Shown here in pieces: positions 46,824 through 55,522 of a DNA stretch of 64,000 nucleotides. Where the stretch lies: positions 4,108,036 through 4,172,035 of the forward strand of contig CP060501.1 of the NCBI GenBank assembly GCA_024760545.1, given 5' to 3'. A program made the translations under genes and the position numbers. The first letter of the stretch is position 1, and every line of letters begins with the position of its first letter. Below the pieces are notes generated by a model, which saw nothing but the letters and a program-made list of their open reading frames with translations, did no database searches and had not been told where the DNA came from. The DNA comes from Nitrospira sp. (lineage in GTDB: Bacteria; Nitrospirota; Nitrospiria; Nitrospirales; Nitrospiraceae).

Positions 46824-49800
46824 GAGTGGCAGCCTGTGGATCCACTCGCAAACGCTCGAACCAAAAACCCTGGCGGCGTCAGCCGTCGAAGGGACACGAT
46901 CTCGGTCTCAGTCACACGTGCGATCGCACTCGGACTTGTCGTATGCTCCAGTTCCTCTCCAGTGAAATGATCCATCGACACGGGGCTACTGAGCCACCCG
47001 CCTGGCTGGGAGGGGAGGGCATCACGTCCGGCGACAATGAACGTGCTCTGTTCGCCGCCGGCAAGTGCCGCACAACGGTTTTGCAAGAGCGCCTGGATTT
47101 CGCTCGGCTTCGACGGGAGCTGCGTGACCGTCTCACTCAAGTTCGAGGTCGACGATTGAATCGATACCTTGCCGCTCTGGCCAAACTGTGACGATGCGTC
47201 CACGAGGCTGGTGGGATCCTGTAGGAACCGGGCTGTACTAATCGTGATATCTCCCCCGCGTCCTAGCACCGCCTGTGTGAGGATCGCACTGTTGTCTTGT
47301 ACGATAACTTCTTTCGGGTCGATGGTGATTCTTCCACTGTCTCCAGAACCCTCGAGCACCGACGTGCTGATTCGGCCATTCGCTAAGTGAATACGATCGA
47401 TCGCGATAATATCGATATTGCCACCTCTCGCTGATTCTGCTTCAGTCGTAATTCCGCCGTTTCGTACCATGAGTTCCCGTCCGGCATCTACTTTGATATT
47501 TCCTGCGCTTCCTGGACCGGTACTGCGGCTGGATATGTGTGCACCGTTCTGAAGCGTGACGGAGTTGGCATTGACGAAAATGCTCCCGCCCAGCCCGGGT
47601 CCTTTTGTTTCAGAAAAGATACCGCTTCCCGAGCCGTCAATGACTACCGACGCCGCCGGACTGCCTAAGGCCTGGATCGTAATAGACCCACCCACACCCG
47701 AACTGCCAGAGAGTATAGAGCTGTTGAGCTTGCTTCCCTCCGAAAGGGAAACGTTCTGTGCATTAATGTTAATCGGACCGGAATTTCCAGCGCCTTGCCC
47801 TATTGTGTTCATTACGGATTGGCCAGAGAGCAAGATCATAGGCGAAGAAATCTCAAGGCTGCCTACATCCGATAGGAAGCTAAAAACTCGAATGTCGCTT
47901 CTGTCATTCATTAAGATTGATTCTGTTGCGTGGATATTAATTTTAGGAATCGTGGAGGGCAGCGGCTCAGAGAATGTAGAGCTGTATATTCTGGCTTGAT
48001 TCGACAGAGTAAGCGTTTTAGTTTCAAGATTGATTACACCAGTTCCGCCAGTCCCTTCGGGGTTCTCGTTTGTAATAGGAAAAGGTGGTTGGCCTAAGAT
48101 ATCTCCTTCCAAGGAAATTGCATCTGATGTGACCACAGAGATGTTCCCTGACCTCCCATTCCCACCGGTTGTACGGATACTTCCATTCGAGATGTTGAGA
48201 TTTCTAATTGCGAGCGAGATATTGCCAGACGGCTCAGTGCTGCTACCTGGTAATGTCTCAATTCTTCCACCATTCTCAATGTTCACGGTAGCTGAAGGAG
48301 CGGTGATATTGATTGATGCACTGGTTCCACCATTCGCTCCCATGGTGGCTGTCTGAATGATGCTTGGGTTGTCAAAGATCCCCATGCCCGCAATAGAGAT
48401 GAAGTCGGCTCCATGAATAGTGATTGGGCCTGCCTGGCCAGGACCGTCACCAAATCCGCGTAACAAGTAATTCCATCCACCGGTTGAGGCAATACGACCT
48501 CCTGATAAGATATTGAGTTTGGTAACATCTATTGTGATAGGCTGACCAGAACCCGCCCCTGTAGTAAAAGTTGCAACCTCACCCGAATTCTCAATGGTCA
48601 GCCTCGGGGTTGAGATGGTCAAAGCTCCGTCCCCACCACCCCCCAGAGTTCCTGCGAAAATTCCACTCGGTATAATTCCGATATCTGACCAAACGCCAGA
48701 GGTGGAAGTGTCACCATATCCAGAAATACTGATGGCTTCTGTAGCGACGACATTCAAGTTCCCACCACCTACAGATGATGAACTTTCATTGCTCGTGACT
48801 ATCTGAGAAGCTCCGCTTAGATCAAGAGATCCAGTCACAATACTTATCGCTGTACCATCTGCTCCACTGGTTGTAGTACCGAGAACACGACTCCCTTCTG
48901 TCAAGGTGATAGAGTCCCTATTATCGCTGGTTGTGGAGGGAGTCCCAGTTGAGAGAGTCGCTTTCGTGACATTGAGTACAAATTCACCGCTGCGAATAGA
49001 TATAACACTTGTGGCACTATCACGGTTGTCTATCCATGATTGTGGGGAGAGCGAAATGACGCCATAAGTATGGAACACTTGTCCGTCTCGATTGGGAGCG
49101 GCTTGCAAATTCTCATAAATGAACTCTCCAGGCGAGTGAGCACTTCCTAGACGAATGTACCCATTTGGCGCAAGTAGTTTAGCTGTTTGAGACGTGCCGC
49201 TCTCGAATGCTCCCTTCTGGATCTCGACATTTCCACCGGCCAATGTAAGCTGAGATCCAGTTGAGACAGCCAGATGGGCACCTTGCACGATGATTCCGCC
49301 AGAGTTTGAGGTGAGAAACCCAAAGGCTACCACTGGAGCTGCGCTGAGCAGAGCATCTGACCCTACGTCTGGCACTGCGTTAAATAGAGAGCCATCGGTC
49401 GAGCGAAGATAATTGGCTGTGGTGAAATTGACTGAACCCCCGACATTTAATGTTGCCCCGGGGCCAAAGACAATGCCAGCAGGGTTCATAAAAAAGAGGT
49501 TTGCGTTTGGATAATAAGAGGCACTATCGATAGAGCCGAATAAATGGGAAGGGTAGCCACCGGTAACCCGCGCAAGAAGATTACTGACGGAGTTATCTGG
49601 TACTAAAGTTGTGGTTTGGAATTGGCCAGTCTCCAGAGGACCAACGGAAAATTTCCCAAAACTATGAAACAGATTGCTCCCCACCTGGATGCCGTGCGTA
49701 ATACTATATACGGTTCCGCCATGAGGTGGAGGAGTTACGGTGGTGTGAAGACCTGACGGCGTAATGTCGGTTGATACCTCCGCTTGGATTTCGGTACTGG

Positions 49801-49843
49801 CAATCAACAGTAGGAGGCAGATTATTTGAGTTAGGATCAGCAC
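46820..49843 (-). CDS. TpsA: filamentous-haemagglutinin-type secreted protein
   Basis: A 1007-aa exoprotein. Signal peptide about 1-22 (STEIQA). The TPS secretion domain (haemagglutination activity) spans about 25-170, with HGIQVGSNLFHSFGKFSV, FGSIDSASYYPNANLFFMNPAGIVFGPGATLNVGGS. The rest is a right-handed beta-helix with many GxI.I....[LI] repeats (ISIRSGEF, GPITIHGADFISI, GSITIQAL), like S-layer-type TpsA proteins. The C-terminus has Cys-containing ending. Base composition is more A+T-rich than neighbouring blocks, suggesting transfer. Confidence 0.92.
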   Translation of the reverse strand: MLILTQIICLLLLIASTEIQAEVSTDITPSGLHTTVTPPPHGGTVYSITHGIQVGSNLFHSFGKFSVGPLETGQFQTTTLVPDNSVSNLLARVTGGYPSHLFGSIDSASYYPNANLFFMNPAGIVFGPGATLNVGGSVNFTTANYLRSTDGSLFNAVPDVGSDALLSAAPVVAFGFLTSNSGGIIVQGAHLAVSTGSQLTLAGGNVEIQKGAFESGTSQTAKLLAPNGYIRLGSAHSPGEFIYENLQAAPNRDGQVFHTYGVISLSPQSWIDNRDSATSVISIRSGEFVLNVTKATLSTGTPSTTSDNRDSITLTEGSRVLGTTTSGADGTAISIVTGSLDLSGASQIVTSNESSSSVGGGNLNVVATEAISISGYGDTSTSGVWSDIGIIPSGIFAGTLGGGGDGALTISTPRLTIENSGEVATFTTGAGSGQPITIDVTKLNILSGGRIASTGGWNYLLRGFGDGPGQAGPITIHGADFISIAGMGIFDNPSIIQTATMGANGGTSASINITAPSATVNIENGGRIETLPGSSTEPSGNISLAIRNLNISNGSIRTTGGNGRSGNISVVTSDAISLEGDILGQPPFPITNENPEGTGGTGVINLETKTLTLSNQARIYSSTFSEPLPSTIPKINIHATESILMNDRSDIRVFSFLSDVGSLEISSPMILLSGQSVMNTIGQGAGNSGPININAQNVSLSEGSKLNSSILSGSSGVGGSITIQALGSPAASVVIDGSGSGIFSETKGPGLGGSIFVNANSVTLQNGAHISSRSTGPGSAGNIKVDAGRELMVRNGGITTEAESARGGNIDIIAIDRIHLANGRISTSVLEGSGDSGRITIDPKEVIVQDNSAILTQAVLGRGGDITISTARFLQDPTSLVDASSQFGQSGKVSIQSSTSNLSETVTQLPSKPSEIQALLQNRCAALAGGEQSTFIVAGRDALPSQPGGWLSSPVSMDHFTGEELEHTTSPSAIARVTETEIVSLRRLTPPGFLVRAFASGSTGCHS

Positions 49844-49859
49844 AGATTCTCCCTAGATC

Positions 49860-50693
49860 TCATTTCACAATCTGCACTCCAATACAGCCTCCATCCAGTA
49901 AGGAAATGCCCAGACAGGCCCTACTTCCTTGGCTCAATAGCCCCTGAAGTTCTGACAGTAGAGATGTCGAAGGGGCCGAAACTGTCTCGTCTTTAGGGGG
50001 ACATCCCATTTGCCCATCCTCTTCATCCGGACAATCATCTGGGTTCATTTGTGCCGAGGCTCTTGCGTAGCCAGTTGTGGCAGGAAACTCTATAGACTGA
50101 CCACTTGCAATAGAGAACTTAAGTTTTACTATGACTTTCCGGTTTCCTGTCATGACGTTGGTAGTTGATGGAGTTGGTGATACCGTCTTGTCAAATGTAA
50201 TAGTGGGATATTGAGCTGTGATGGCAGACGAGGCGAAAAGCTGTGTCCCAACCGGATGTTCCAAAGCTGACGAAAGCGTAATCTTATTAGAAGGAGAAGC
50301 CCCATTGATTCTTCCATTCATGCGAGTGTTGTAGTAGATGGGGCTGTAATCAACACTAGTTGGGCCAGGAACAAACACGTGTTCGAATGTCAAGACGTAA
50401 TCTGTGATTGTGGTTTTCGCTACGAGTTTAGTGTTTACTAGTTTAAGAATATCGTTGGTTCCACCATCTATAGCCTCGATCCGTGCCGTCCCTCCACTAG
50501 ACTGAAAGTCAAGATTTGCATTGCATGTTGCGGGGAGGTTGGCGGTTGGTGCTCCACTTCCAGAACAATAAACCGTAGTGCCAGCTAAATTTGTAACTTT
50601 CCAGTTTATGGCACCAGCCTCCGGGGCGTGAAGAAGTGGTGTTAGAAGGCCTGTCACCAAAAAACCTAGTAACGTCAATCTTGCCTTAGGCAT
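49860..50693 (-). CDS. Secreted protein of unknown function (TPS cluster)
   Basis: A 277-aa protein from ATG 50693 (GGGGAG upstream). Signal peptide about 1-30 (PEAGA). Mature protein is rich in Thr, Ser and Asn with beta-sandwich character and a short acidic Cys-containing segment (NPDDCPDEEDGQMGCPP). It ends in a hydrophobic stretch. Located between the metzincin gene and TpsA, 16 bases before the latter. Possibly another surface protein; no family known. Confidence 0.7.
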   Translation of the reverse strand: MPKARLTLLGFLVTGLLTPLLHAPEAGAINWKVTNLAGTTVYCSGSGAPTANLPATCNANLDFQSSGGTARIEAIDGGTNDILKLVNTKLVAKTTITDYVLTFEHVFVPGPTSVDYSPIYYNTRMNGRINGASPSNKITLSSALEHPVGTQLFASSAITAQYPTITFDKTVSPTPSTTNVMTGNRKVIVKLKFSIASGQSIEFPATTGYARASAQMNPDDCPDEEDGQMGCPPKDETVSAPSTSLLSELQGLLSQGSRACLGISLLDGGCIGVQIVK

Positions 50694-50762
50694 GTTCTTC
50701 TCCCCTCGTAAGAAAATGATCATGTACCGCGTGTCTCGCCTGGGTCTTAATACTTTGAAAAA

Positions 50763-52118
50763 TTATCTGTTCCTGGAGACAATCGCACAGGACTGTTTTC
50801 TAATATATTCCGAGTTGTCTACTTTGGCTGTGTCGTCTGCGCTTCCAGCGGGGGTGCGGGTGTTCTTATAGAAAACATTCGGATTCGAATACAGAGCAGC
50901 GCGCTGGCAGTCTCGAATATTATTGGCTTTGCATTCCCTCTTAGTTGCCATCACCGTATAGGTCTTTTCTTCAAGACTTAGATGCCCAAAATTAGAGGAA
51001 GTGTTATTGCCATTAGGTACCTGCTCATCAAATCGTGTATGTCGCGTACCAAGGTTATGCCCAATTTCATGCGCAAGAGAGTAATAATTTGCCGCACAGC
51101 CTACCTGAACAACTGAAAAACCATCCTTCGCATTTGGAAGTCGACCATCAAATTTCGGCGACGCCCCACAATAGTCACCACTGGAAACCAATAGACTTAC
51201 GAGATCGGCCTTTACCGCATCGCGTAATGCACTCGCTTTGGTTCCAAAATGAGCTGGGTCTTGAAGTTTACCTAGATCATCCTCTAGTACCCCGCTTTCT
51301 TGAAAGTCGTCCCGTGGGACTAACATCGTGTCCGCGATTTGGACTTCTGCGTTAATGTAACTGTGTTTAAAGGCGTCATTCGTTACTCCTATGGCCCTGT
51401 TAACTACTCCAGTGATATTTCCAAGTTGGTGATTCTGCAAAAAATCTTTAGTATCTTGGGTGTAGAGGATTAGTACATCAATAATGCATTGTCCCGAGTC
51501 TTGCTCCTCATGAACCAGGCCACGACGTTCACGCCGGTCATCGTCGGGAAACCGATCTGAGTCCCACTCGTAGATGCGAGTTAGGCCGCTCTCTAGAGTG
51601 ACGATTTCATAAATTAGCCCCTCACTCGTGATCGTGGCTGTAATTTGCTGGCTCACTGTATCTACGATGAAAATGGCATCGCCAACTACCTTGCCCTCGA
51701 GGGCTACAGGGCCCGACCAACGATAGGTGTTCACAAACGTATCTGTTTTTCCTTTGACACGCGTGTATGTGTTTGGTGAGAATTGTAGCGTGACATCGGG
51801 AAACAGCCTCAGGGGGATCGGGTGTAATGGGGTGTTGATGATGCGGGGAGCTAACCTTTTCCAGTCCAGTTTACCCTCACGAAAACGACTTCCTGCTATG
51901 ACCTTGTTATAGAATTTTTGACCGTTCCCGGGTGGAACATAATTGGTTTGACCTTCGCGAGGCATAGTGTCAATGGCAGAGTTATCACCTGTGCTTTTCT
52001 CATCAAATAAGTCTAGTATCGGAGTATCAGGATAACCACTGCCTGTGAGCAACGGGACTAAACTCAGCAGAAAGACGGCGCAAACGCGCACACCATCTTG
52101 GTAGCTGGGTAGCTTCAT
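50763..52118 (-). CDS. Secreted metzincin (reprolysin-like) zinc protease
   Basis: A 451-aa protease. Signal peptide about 1-28. The N-terminal 200 residues may be a propeptide (beta-rich). The catalytic domain starts near 205 (DVLILYTQDTKDFL) and holds HEIGHNLGTRH near residue 350, the HExxHxxGxxH zinc motif of metzincins, and the Met-turn YTVMATKRECKAN downstream. Cys pairs (DYCGASP, QVGCAANYYS, CKANNIRDC) probably form disulfides. First gene of the cluster; it may process TpsA or other surface proteins (inference). Confidence 0.88.
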   Translation of the reverse strand: MKLPSYQDGVRVCAVFLLSLVPLLTGSGYPDTPILDLFDEKSTGDNSAIDTMPREGQTNYVPPGNGQKFYNKVIAGSRFREGKLDWKRLAPRIINTPLHPIPLRLFPDVTLQFSPNTYTRVKGKTDTFVNTYRWSGPVALEGKVVGDAIFIVDTVSQQITATITSEGLIYEIVTLESGLTRIYEWDSDRFPDDDRRERRGLVHEEQDSGQCIIDVLILYTQDTKDFLQNHQLGNITGVVNRAIGVTNDAFKHSYINAEVQIADTMLVPRDDFQESGVLEDDLGKLQDPAHFGTKASALRDAVKADLVSLLVSSGDYCGASPKFDGRLPNAKDGFSVVQVGCAANYYSLAHEIGHNLGTRHTRFDEQVPNGNNTSSNFGHLSLEEKTYTVMATKRECKANNIRDCQRAALYSNPNVFYKNTRTPAGSADDTAKVDNSEYIRKQSCAIVSRNR

Positions 52119-52492
52119 TTAGTCATCTCCTTAGTCCAGCGGACCAATTATCCGAATCTCCCCCATATCCACTCTGAGAGGTGGGGATGGTAGTAGCGCT
52201 AAAGTGTAATTACAAGAGGTCTAGAAGGTCCTAATATTTTCGTATTGAGTTTTCCAAAAACTAGCCACTAAGGCCTAATTCTATACGGCATATGCAGTTG
52301 AACTAAGCACTACCGATTTCAGCAGATAGGGCGCGATCCCTTTTCTGCGCGGTGTATATTCCTGTTGCGTATTCTGAACAATAACCCTTATGAGGCAGTG
52401 GCTTTCCCCTTCATTGCCTCAGACGCTAAAGCTCAGCCAATCATTTCCACTGTATCCTGTATCCCCAGTTACAATGGTCCGTGCATCTAAGC
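52119..52492. other. A+T-rich intergenic region, 374 bp
   Basis: No gene seen. It presumably holds the promoter of the metzincin/TPS cluster. An inverted repeat TGAGGCA (52391-52397) / TGCCTCA (52415-52421) with a 17-base loop is present; no sigma-54 element or paired UAS was found. Confidence 0.45.
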
Positions 52493-52702
52493 TCAGCCCT
52501 CTCGTAAAGTCCGTTCAGCTCTGACTTGATCGAATCGACAGGCAATCTCGAAGTTGTGCTCATCGGGATATGCCTTGGCCATCTCATCACCGATACGATC
52601 ACGCTCGCTGTGGCACTCCTGGGATGTCGGATATGTCTGGAGCAAGGTCACTGTGTTTATTCCGGGTACTGTGTTCATGAGAACGATCACCAACATCCAC
52701 AT
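52493..52702 (-). CDS. Small exported 69-aa protein
   Basis: ATG 52702 follows AAAGGAG at good spacing. The N-terminus MWMLVIVLMNTVPGINTV is a signal peptide or membrane helix; the mature part is a charged helix with two cysteines (TSQECHSERDRIGDEMAKAYPDEH, EIACRFD). No family recognised. A good sigma-54 promoter (52815-52800) and a UAS pair (site e) lie upstream, so it is likely an inducible member of the proposed regulon. Confidence 0.65.
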   Translation of the reverse strand: MWMLVIVLMNTVPGINTVTLLQTYPTSQECHSERDRIGDEMAKAYPDEHNFEIACRFDQVRAERTLREG

Positions 52703-52799
52703 GGTGTCTCCTTTCGGTAGACACGCTGGTTCCGTTCAAGGAACCCTGCCACTTGCCGATCTGCTTTTGGTCTGATCGGCCCTATAGTCTGCTCGCACT

Positions 52800-52815
52800 A
52801 GCAAAGGGCGAGCCA
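52800..52815 (-). promoter_or_regulatory. Sigma-54 (-24/-12) promoter of the 69-aa gene
   Basis: Minus strand TGGCTCGCCCTTTGCT: TGGC-C-G and TTGCT at the correct spacing. The leader would be about 85 bases. UAS site e centre is 131 bp upstream. Confidence 0.75.
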
Positions 52816-52936
52816 TGCATGCGACTTCAAATTCTCGCGTGCACAAAAATTCGCGCGAGGGCTTGACTGTCACGCTGCTGCCGCATTTGTCGATGACAAG
52901 ATTCCTATTTTGTATTTTATGGAAAGGGAATAGTAG

Positions 52937-52975
52937 TGAACCCAAACAGATTCAACCTGAATCCAATTTGATTCA
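52937..52975. promoter_or_regulatory. Tandem UAS palindromes (site e)
   Basis: 52958-52975 is a perfect TGAATC-N6-GATTCA, and 52937-52954 is TGAACC-N6-GATTCA. Centres are exactly 21 bp apart. Confidence 0.8.
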
Positions 52976-53264
52976 CCGCACGCTGTCGACTATGACTGGA
53001 ACGGTGGTGAGGGACTTATGAGATGGTCTGCTTGACCACGTAGCAGGACAATGAATACATGCTTACCTCTGGAGCCGAAAGGCGTCAAAGGTTTTCATTG
53101 CCTCGTTAGAGGCGGGGGCTTGAGACGGTGTAAAGCGGCGCGCCAGTCAATGGCACCGTGGAGGTGTTCATTCAACTGTGCAAGGACGGTCCGACCAGGG
53201 AGCATTTAGGACCTCAGATACCCACGGTACCGTTGCTCTCTCCCGTCCTTGAGAGTCGAGCTCG

Positions 53265-53345
53265 TCAACGGCTGGCGAGCTGCAACATTCCGTAGAGCGT
53301 TCCGAAGATAGCAACCAGTATGTACACTTCCATAAAAGACATCAT
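53265..53345 (-). CDS. 26-aa membrane peptide
   Basis: AAAGGGG eight bases upstream of ATG 53345. The peptide MMSFMEVYILVAIFGTLYGM plus LQLASR is a single hydrophobic helix with a basic end. It has the same length and layout as the 26-aa peptide at 33888 (MM, M at position 5, GluVal, then a hydrophobic helix and a C-terminal Arg). No convincing sigma-54 promoter is directly upstream of this copy. Confidence 0.55.
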   Translation of the reverse strand: MMSFMEVYILVAIFGTLYGMLQLASR

Positions 53346-53499
53346 GATGAGCACCCCTTTCTTGTGTTTACCAGCGCTATTAGTACACCCCCAAGATGAA
53401 ACCTCCATGATGAAACCGTGAAGAGTTCTTCATAAATGTCTGTTTTTCCATTGTTTCTTCCTCCAACGTCCATCTCATACCCGTGAAACTTGCGGAAAA

Positions 53500-53712
53500 A
53501 CGAGGCGAATGTTGCAGCGGCGACAATACCTTTGCAGAGATTCAGGAAGTGCTCGGGCACAAGTCCTTCAACATGGCGTTACGCTATGCGCATATGAGCA
53601 GATGCATCTGCGAACGGCATTGGAGTCGCTCGACGGCCTGACACCGGATGTTGCATTGCTTGACCGAATGGCACATAAAATGGCACAAAATGCTACATCC
53701 ACCAGTGATTGA
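53500..53712 (+). pseudogene. Phage-type integrase C-terminus, frameshifted
   Basis: One frame reads DNTFAEIQEVLGHKSFNMALRYAHM (53522-53596), the tyrosine recombinase box LGHxSxxMxxRYAH; the neighbouring frame continues QMHLRTALESLDGLTPD to TGA at 53710-53712. A single frameshift near 53597 joins the two. No N-terminal half exists. It lies immediately upstream of tRNA-Arg, outside the att repeat. Confidence 0.75.
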
Positions 53713-53724
53713 GTCCTCTCATGT

Positions 53725-53801
<77 letters not shown>

Positions 53802-53970
53802 CTTTTCGCGTACTTACAAACCACCGTTCACTATGGGAACCGTCTGGGAACCGCGTGGCGAGACGGCTATAGCCTTCTCCGTGGATAAAGGGGCCATAGG
53901 CTCGCCCACGAACCTTCCGAACAATCAGTGATAAAGATTGAAAAGGTTGGTTGCGGGGAGGCGATTCGGT

Positions 53971-54015
53971 CACGATTTAACCCCACGGTGACCATCGCCT
54001 TGACGGCGTGAATTC
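53971..54015 (+). repeat. Direct repeat, copy 1
   Basis: A 45-bp stretch from TCACGATTTAACCC to GGCGTGAATT repeated at 54908-54952 with five mismatches. The two copies flank the gene at 54221. Confidence 0.75.
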
Positions 54016-54220
54016 CCCCCGCTAAGCATGACGAAATCGACCCGTGCTTTCCCGTTCTATTTCCGCTTTCCCCCGCATATACCCCTACGCTATCCCTGCG
54101 GTTTCTCGCGCCTATTTCTTCCAGATTGGATACGATAGTTCTGCCACAGTTTAGCCACGACACGAGCACTATGGTATGGTGTAGCCACTGGTTTGGTCGT
54201 GCTATTTCAAAGGTCAGAAG

Positions 54221-54895
54221 ATGGTTGGATATATCACGTTTTTCGTGTTGCTTCTAATTGCCGCTGGAGTAAATGCGGCCGAACGTATGAATGGTCTTGT
54301 GGAGGTTCCCGCCCTCCATGCAAACCTTAATGCAGGTGGCCCCGACACGCCGAGGGGGCCGGTAGTGTTGTTCACGGAGCCGTCTCTCCAGGCGCCAGTG
54401 GCGGTTGTGGTTCGAGACCGGAAGCATCTTGAGTCTAGGGAGCACGGCTATGGGCAGGTTTCAGCAGTGGTCTACGATATCAAGTATCATCTCGATGTAC
54501 CGTGGTACAAGTTGCGATATTCTGATGGGAAGAACGAGATGTTCGCATGGCTCAATCAAGCCAATGCTGGACAGTTTCGGATGTACTATGACCTTGTTGC
54601 TAAGTCCCTGACTCATTTCACCGACGCCTGGGACAAGCGTGTCTATCAACTTCCTGAGGCGTCTGCTCCGTTCACACGCTATGACCAGTTCGGAAGGTAT
54701 AAGAGTGTAGCGGTGGCAGGTGCACGGTATGGAAAAGACCTGAAAGATCTGTGGTTGCTGGTCGTCATAGTGGATGGCAGCATCTGTCATGGTCCGGATG
54801 GCCCTGATGGGAACACCATTCTTGCGACTGGCTGGGTTCCGGCCTACGCCGAGAACGGCTCTGAGACGGTGTGGTATTCCTCAAGGGGTTGCTGA
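54221..54895 (+). CDS. Exported hypothetical protein within the tRNA-Arg island
   Basis: A 224-aa protein with a signal peptide (residues 1-19, FFVLLLIAAGVNA). The mature part resembles small exported SH3-like proteins: VLFTEPSLQAPVAVVVRDRKHL followed by W-rich strands (DVPWYKLRYSDGKNEMFAWLNQ), reminiscent of bacterial SH3 segments with the terminal 'W-x-x-V/L...G..GW' pattern. Function unknown. Flanked by 45-bp direct repeats; its position in an integrated island suggests cargo. Confidence 0.65.
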   Translation: MVGYITFFVLLLIAAGVNAAERMNGLVEVPALHANLNAGGPDTPRGPVVLFTEPSLQAPVAVVVRDRKHLESREHGYGQVSAVVYDIKYHLDVPWYKLRYSDGKNEMFAWLNQANAGQFRMYYDLVAKSLTHFTDAWDKRVYQLPEASAPFTRYDQFGRYKSVAVAGARYGKDLKDLWLLVVIVDGSICHGPDGPDGNTILATGWVPAYAENGSETVWYSSRGC

Positions 54896-54907
54896 GGGGC
54901 GCTTCGT

Positions 54908-54952
54908 TCACGACTTAACCCTACCGTGCCTATCGCCTTGACGGCGTGAATT
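54908..54952 (+). repeat. Direct repeat, copy 2
   Basis: Second copy of the repeat at 53971-54015; forty of 45 positions match. It immediately follows the stop of the 224-aa gene. Confidence 0.75.
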
Positions 54953-55144
54953 ACCGATCCAGTGCGGGATCTTTCTGTCCCTCCAGAATCTGTGTTGTTA
55001 CATCGGAGACCGATTGGCGGATGCTGTCTTTCTCGCCTTCCGAAAGGCCATCCGTGAGGAACAAGGCCTCGGAGACGAATGTTGCGGGCGTGATTCGATC
55101 ACGAATCTGGTACCCAGGAGGGCTGTAGCCCTTCCTGTGCACAA

Positions 55145-55307
55145 GGGGTCCGTCGTTTCCTTGCTCCTAAACGAAGGCCTCACGCCCTGGGAGGTGCAGA
55201 GCTACATCGGGCATCGCTCTCTGGTCATGACCTGCAATACCTATGGGCACCGGTACCCAGGCTCGAGCCGGGTCGAAGAAGCTTTAGTGAAGTTTCTACC
55301 GGAGTAA
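55145..55307 (+). pseudogene. Integrase/recombinase C-terminal remnant
   Basis: The frame gives SVVSLLLNEGLTPWEVQSYIGHRS, then TYGHRYPG and a C-terminal helix (VEEALVKFLPE). This is the tyrosine-recombinase C-terminal block (usual text: LLxxGxxxxxVQxxLGHxSxxMTxxxYxHxxPG). Upstream DNA has no matching N-terminal part. A remnant of the element that integrated at tRNA-Arg. Confidence 0.75.
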
Positions 55308-55522
55308 CTGTTCCTTGTAGCCTAGAAATACCCTCAATACAACGGATCTGGTCAAACATACCCCGCAAGATCCGTCTAGGCATCGACCGCGAAAGGCCAG
55401 GCTTCAAAAACCCTTCTTTGCCAGTGATATAGCGTTATTGATTTTCTTAGGTTTTTATCTCATCCTCTGCGCTGTTTTTGGCGTTCATTCAAACGTGCAC
55501 TGATTAGACAAGGGAGGGGTGA

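Noticed and set aside
53360-53400. Possible sigma-54 promoter before the 26-aa peptide at 53265
   Set aside because: Only the GG/GC spacing fits (GGGTGTACTAATAGCG); most other consensus bases are missing and no operator pair is nearby.
53867-54169. Minus-strand 100-aa frame between tRNA-Arg and the island gene
   Set aside because: No ribosome site, crosses the direct repeat, mixed composition without protein-like pattern.
54951-55142. 63-aa minus frame (GLSEGEKDSIRQSVSDVTTQIL)
   Set aside because: The C-terminal part looks protein-like, but there is no ribosome site or family; perhaps a fragment of an island gene.
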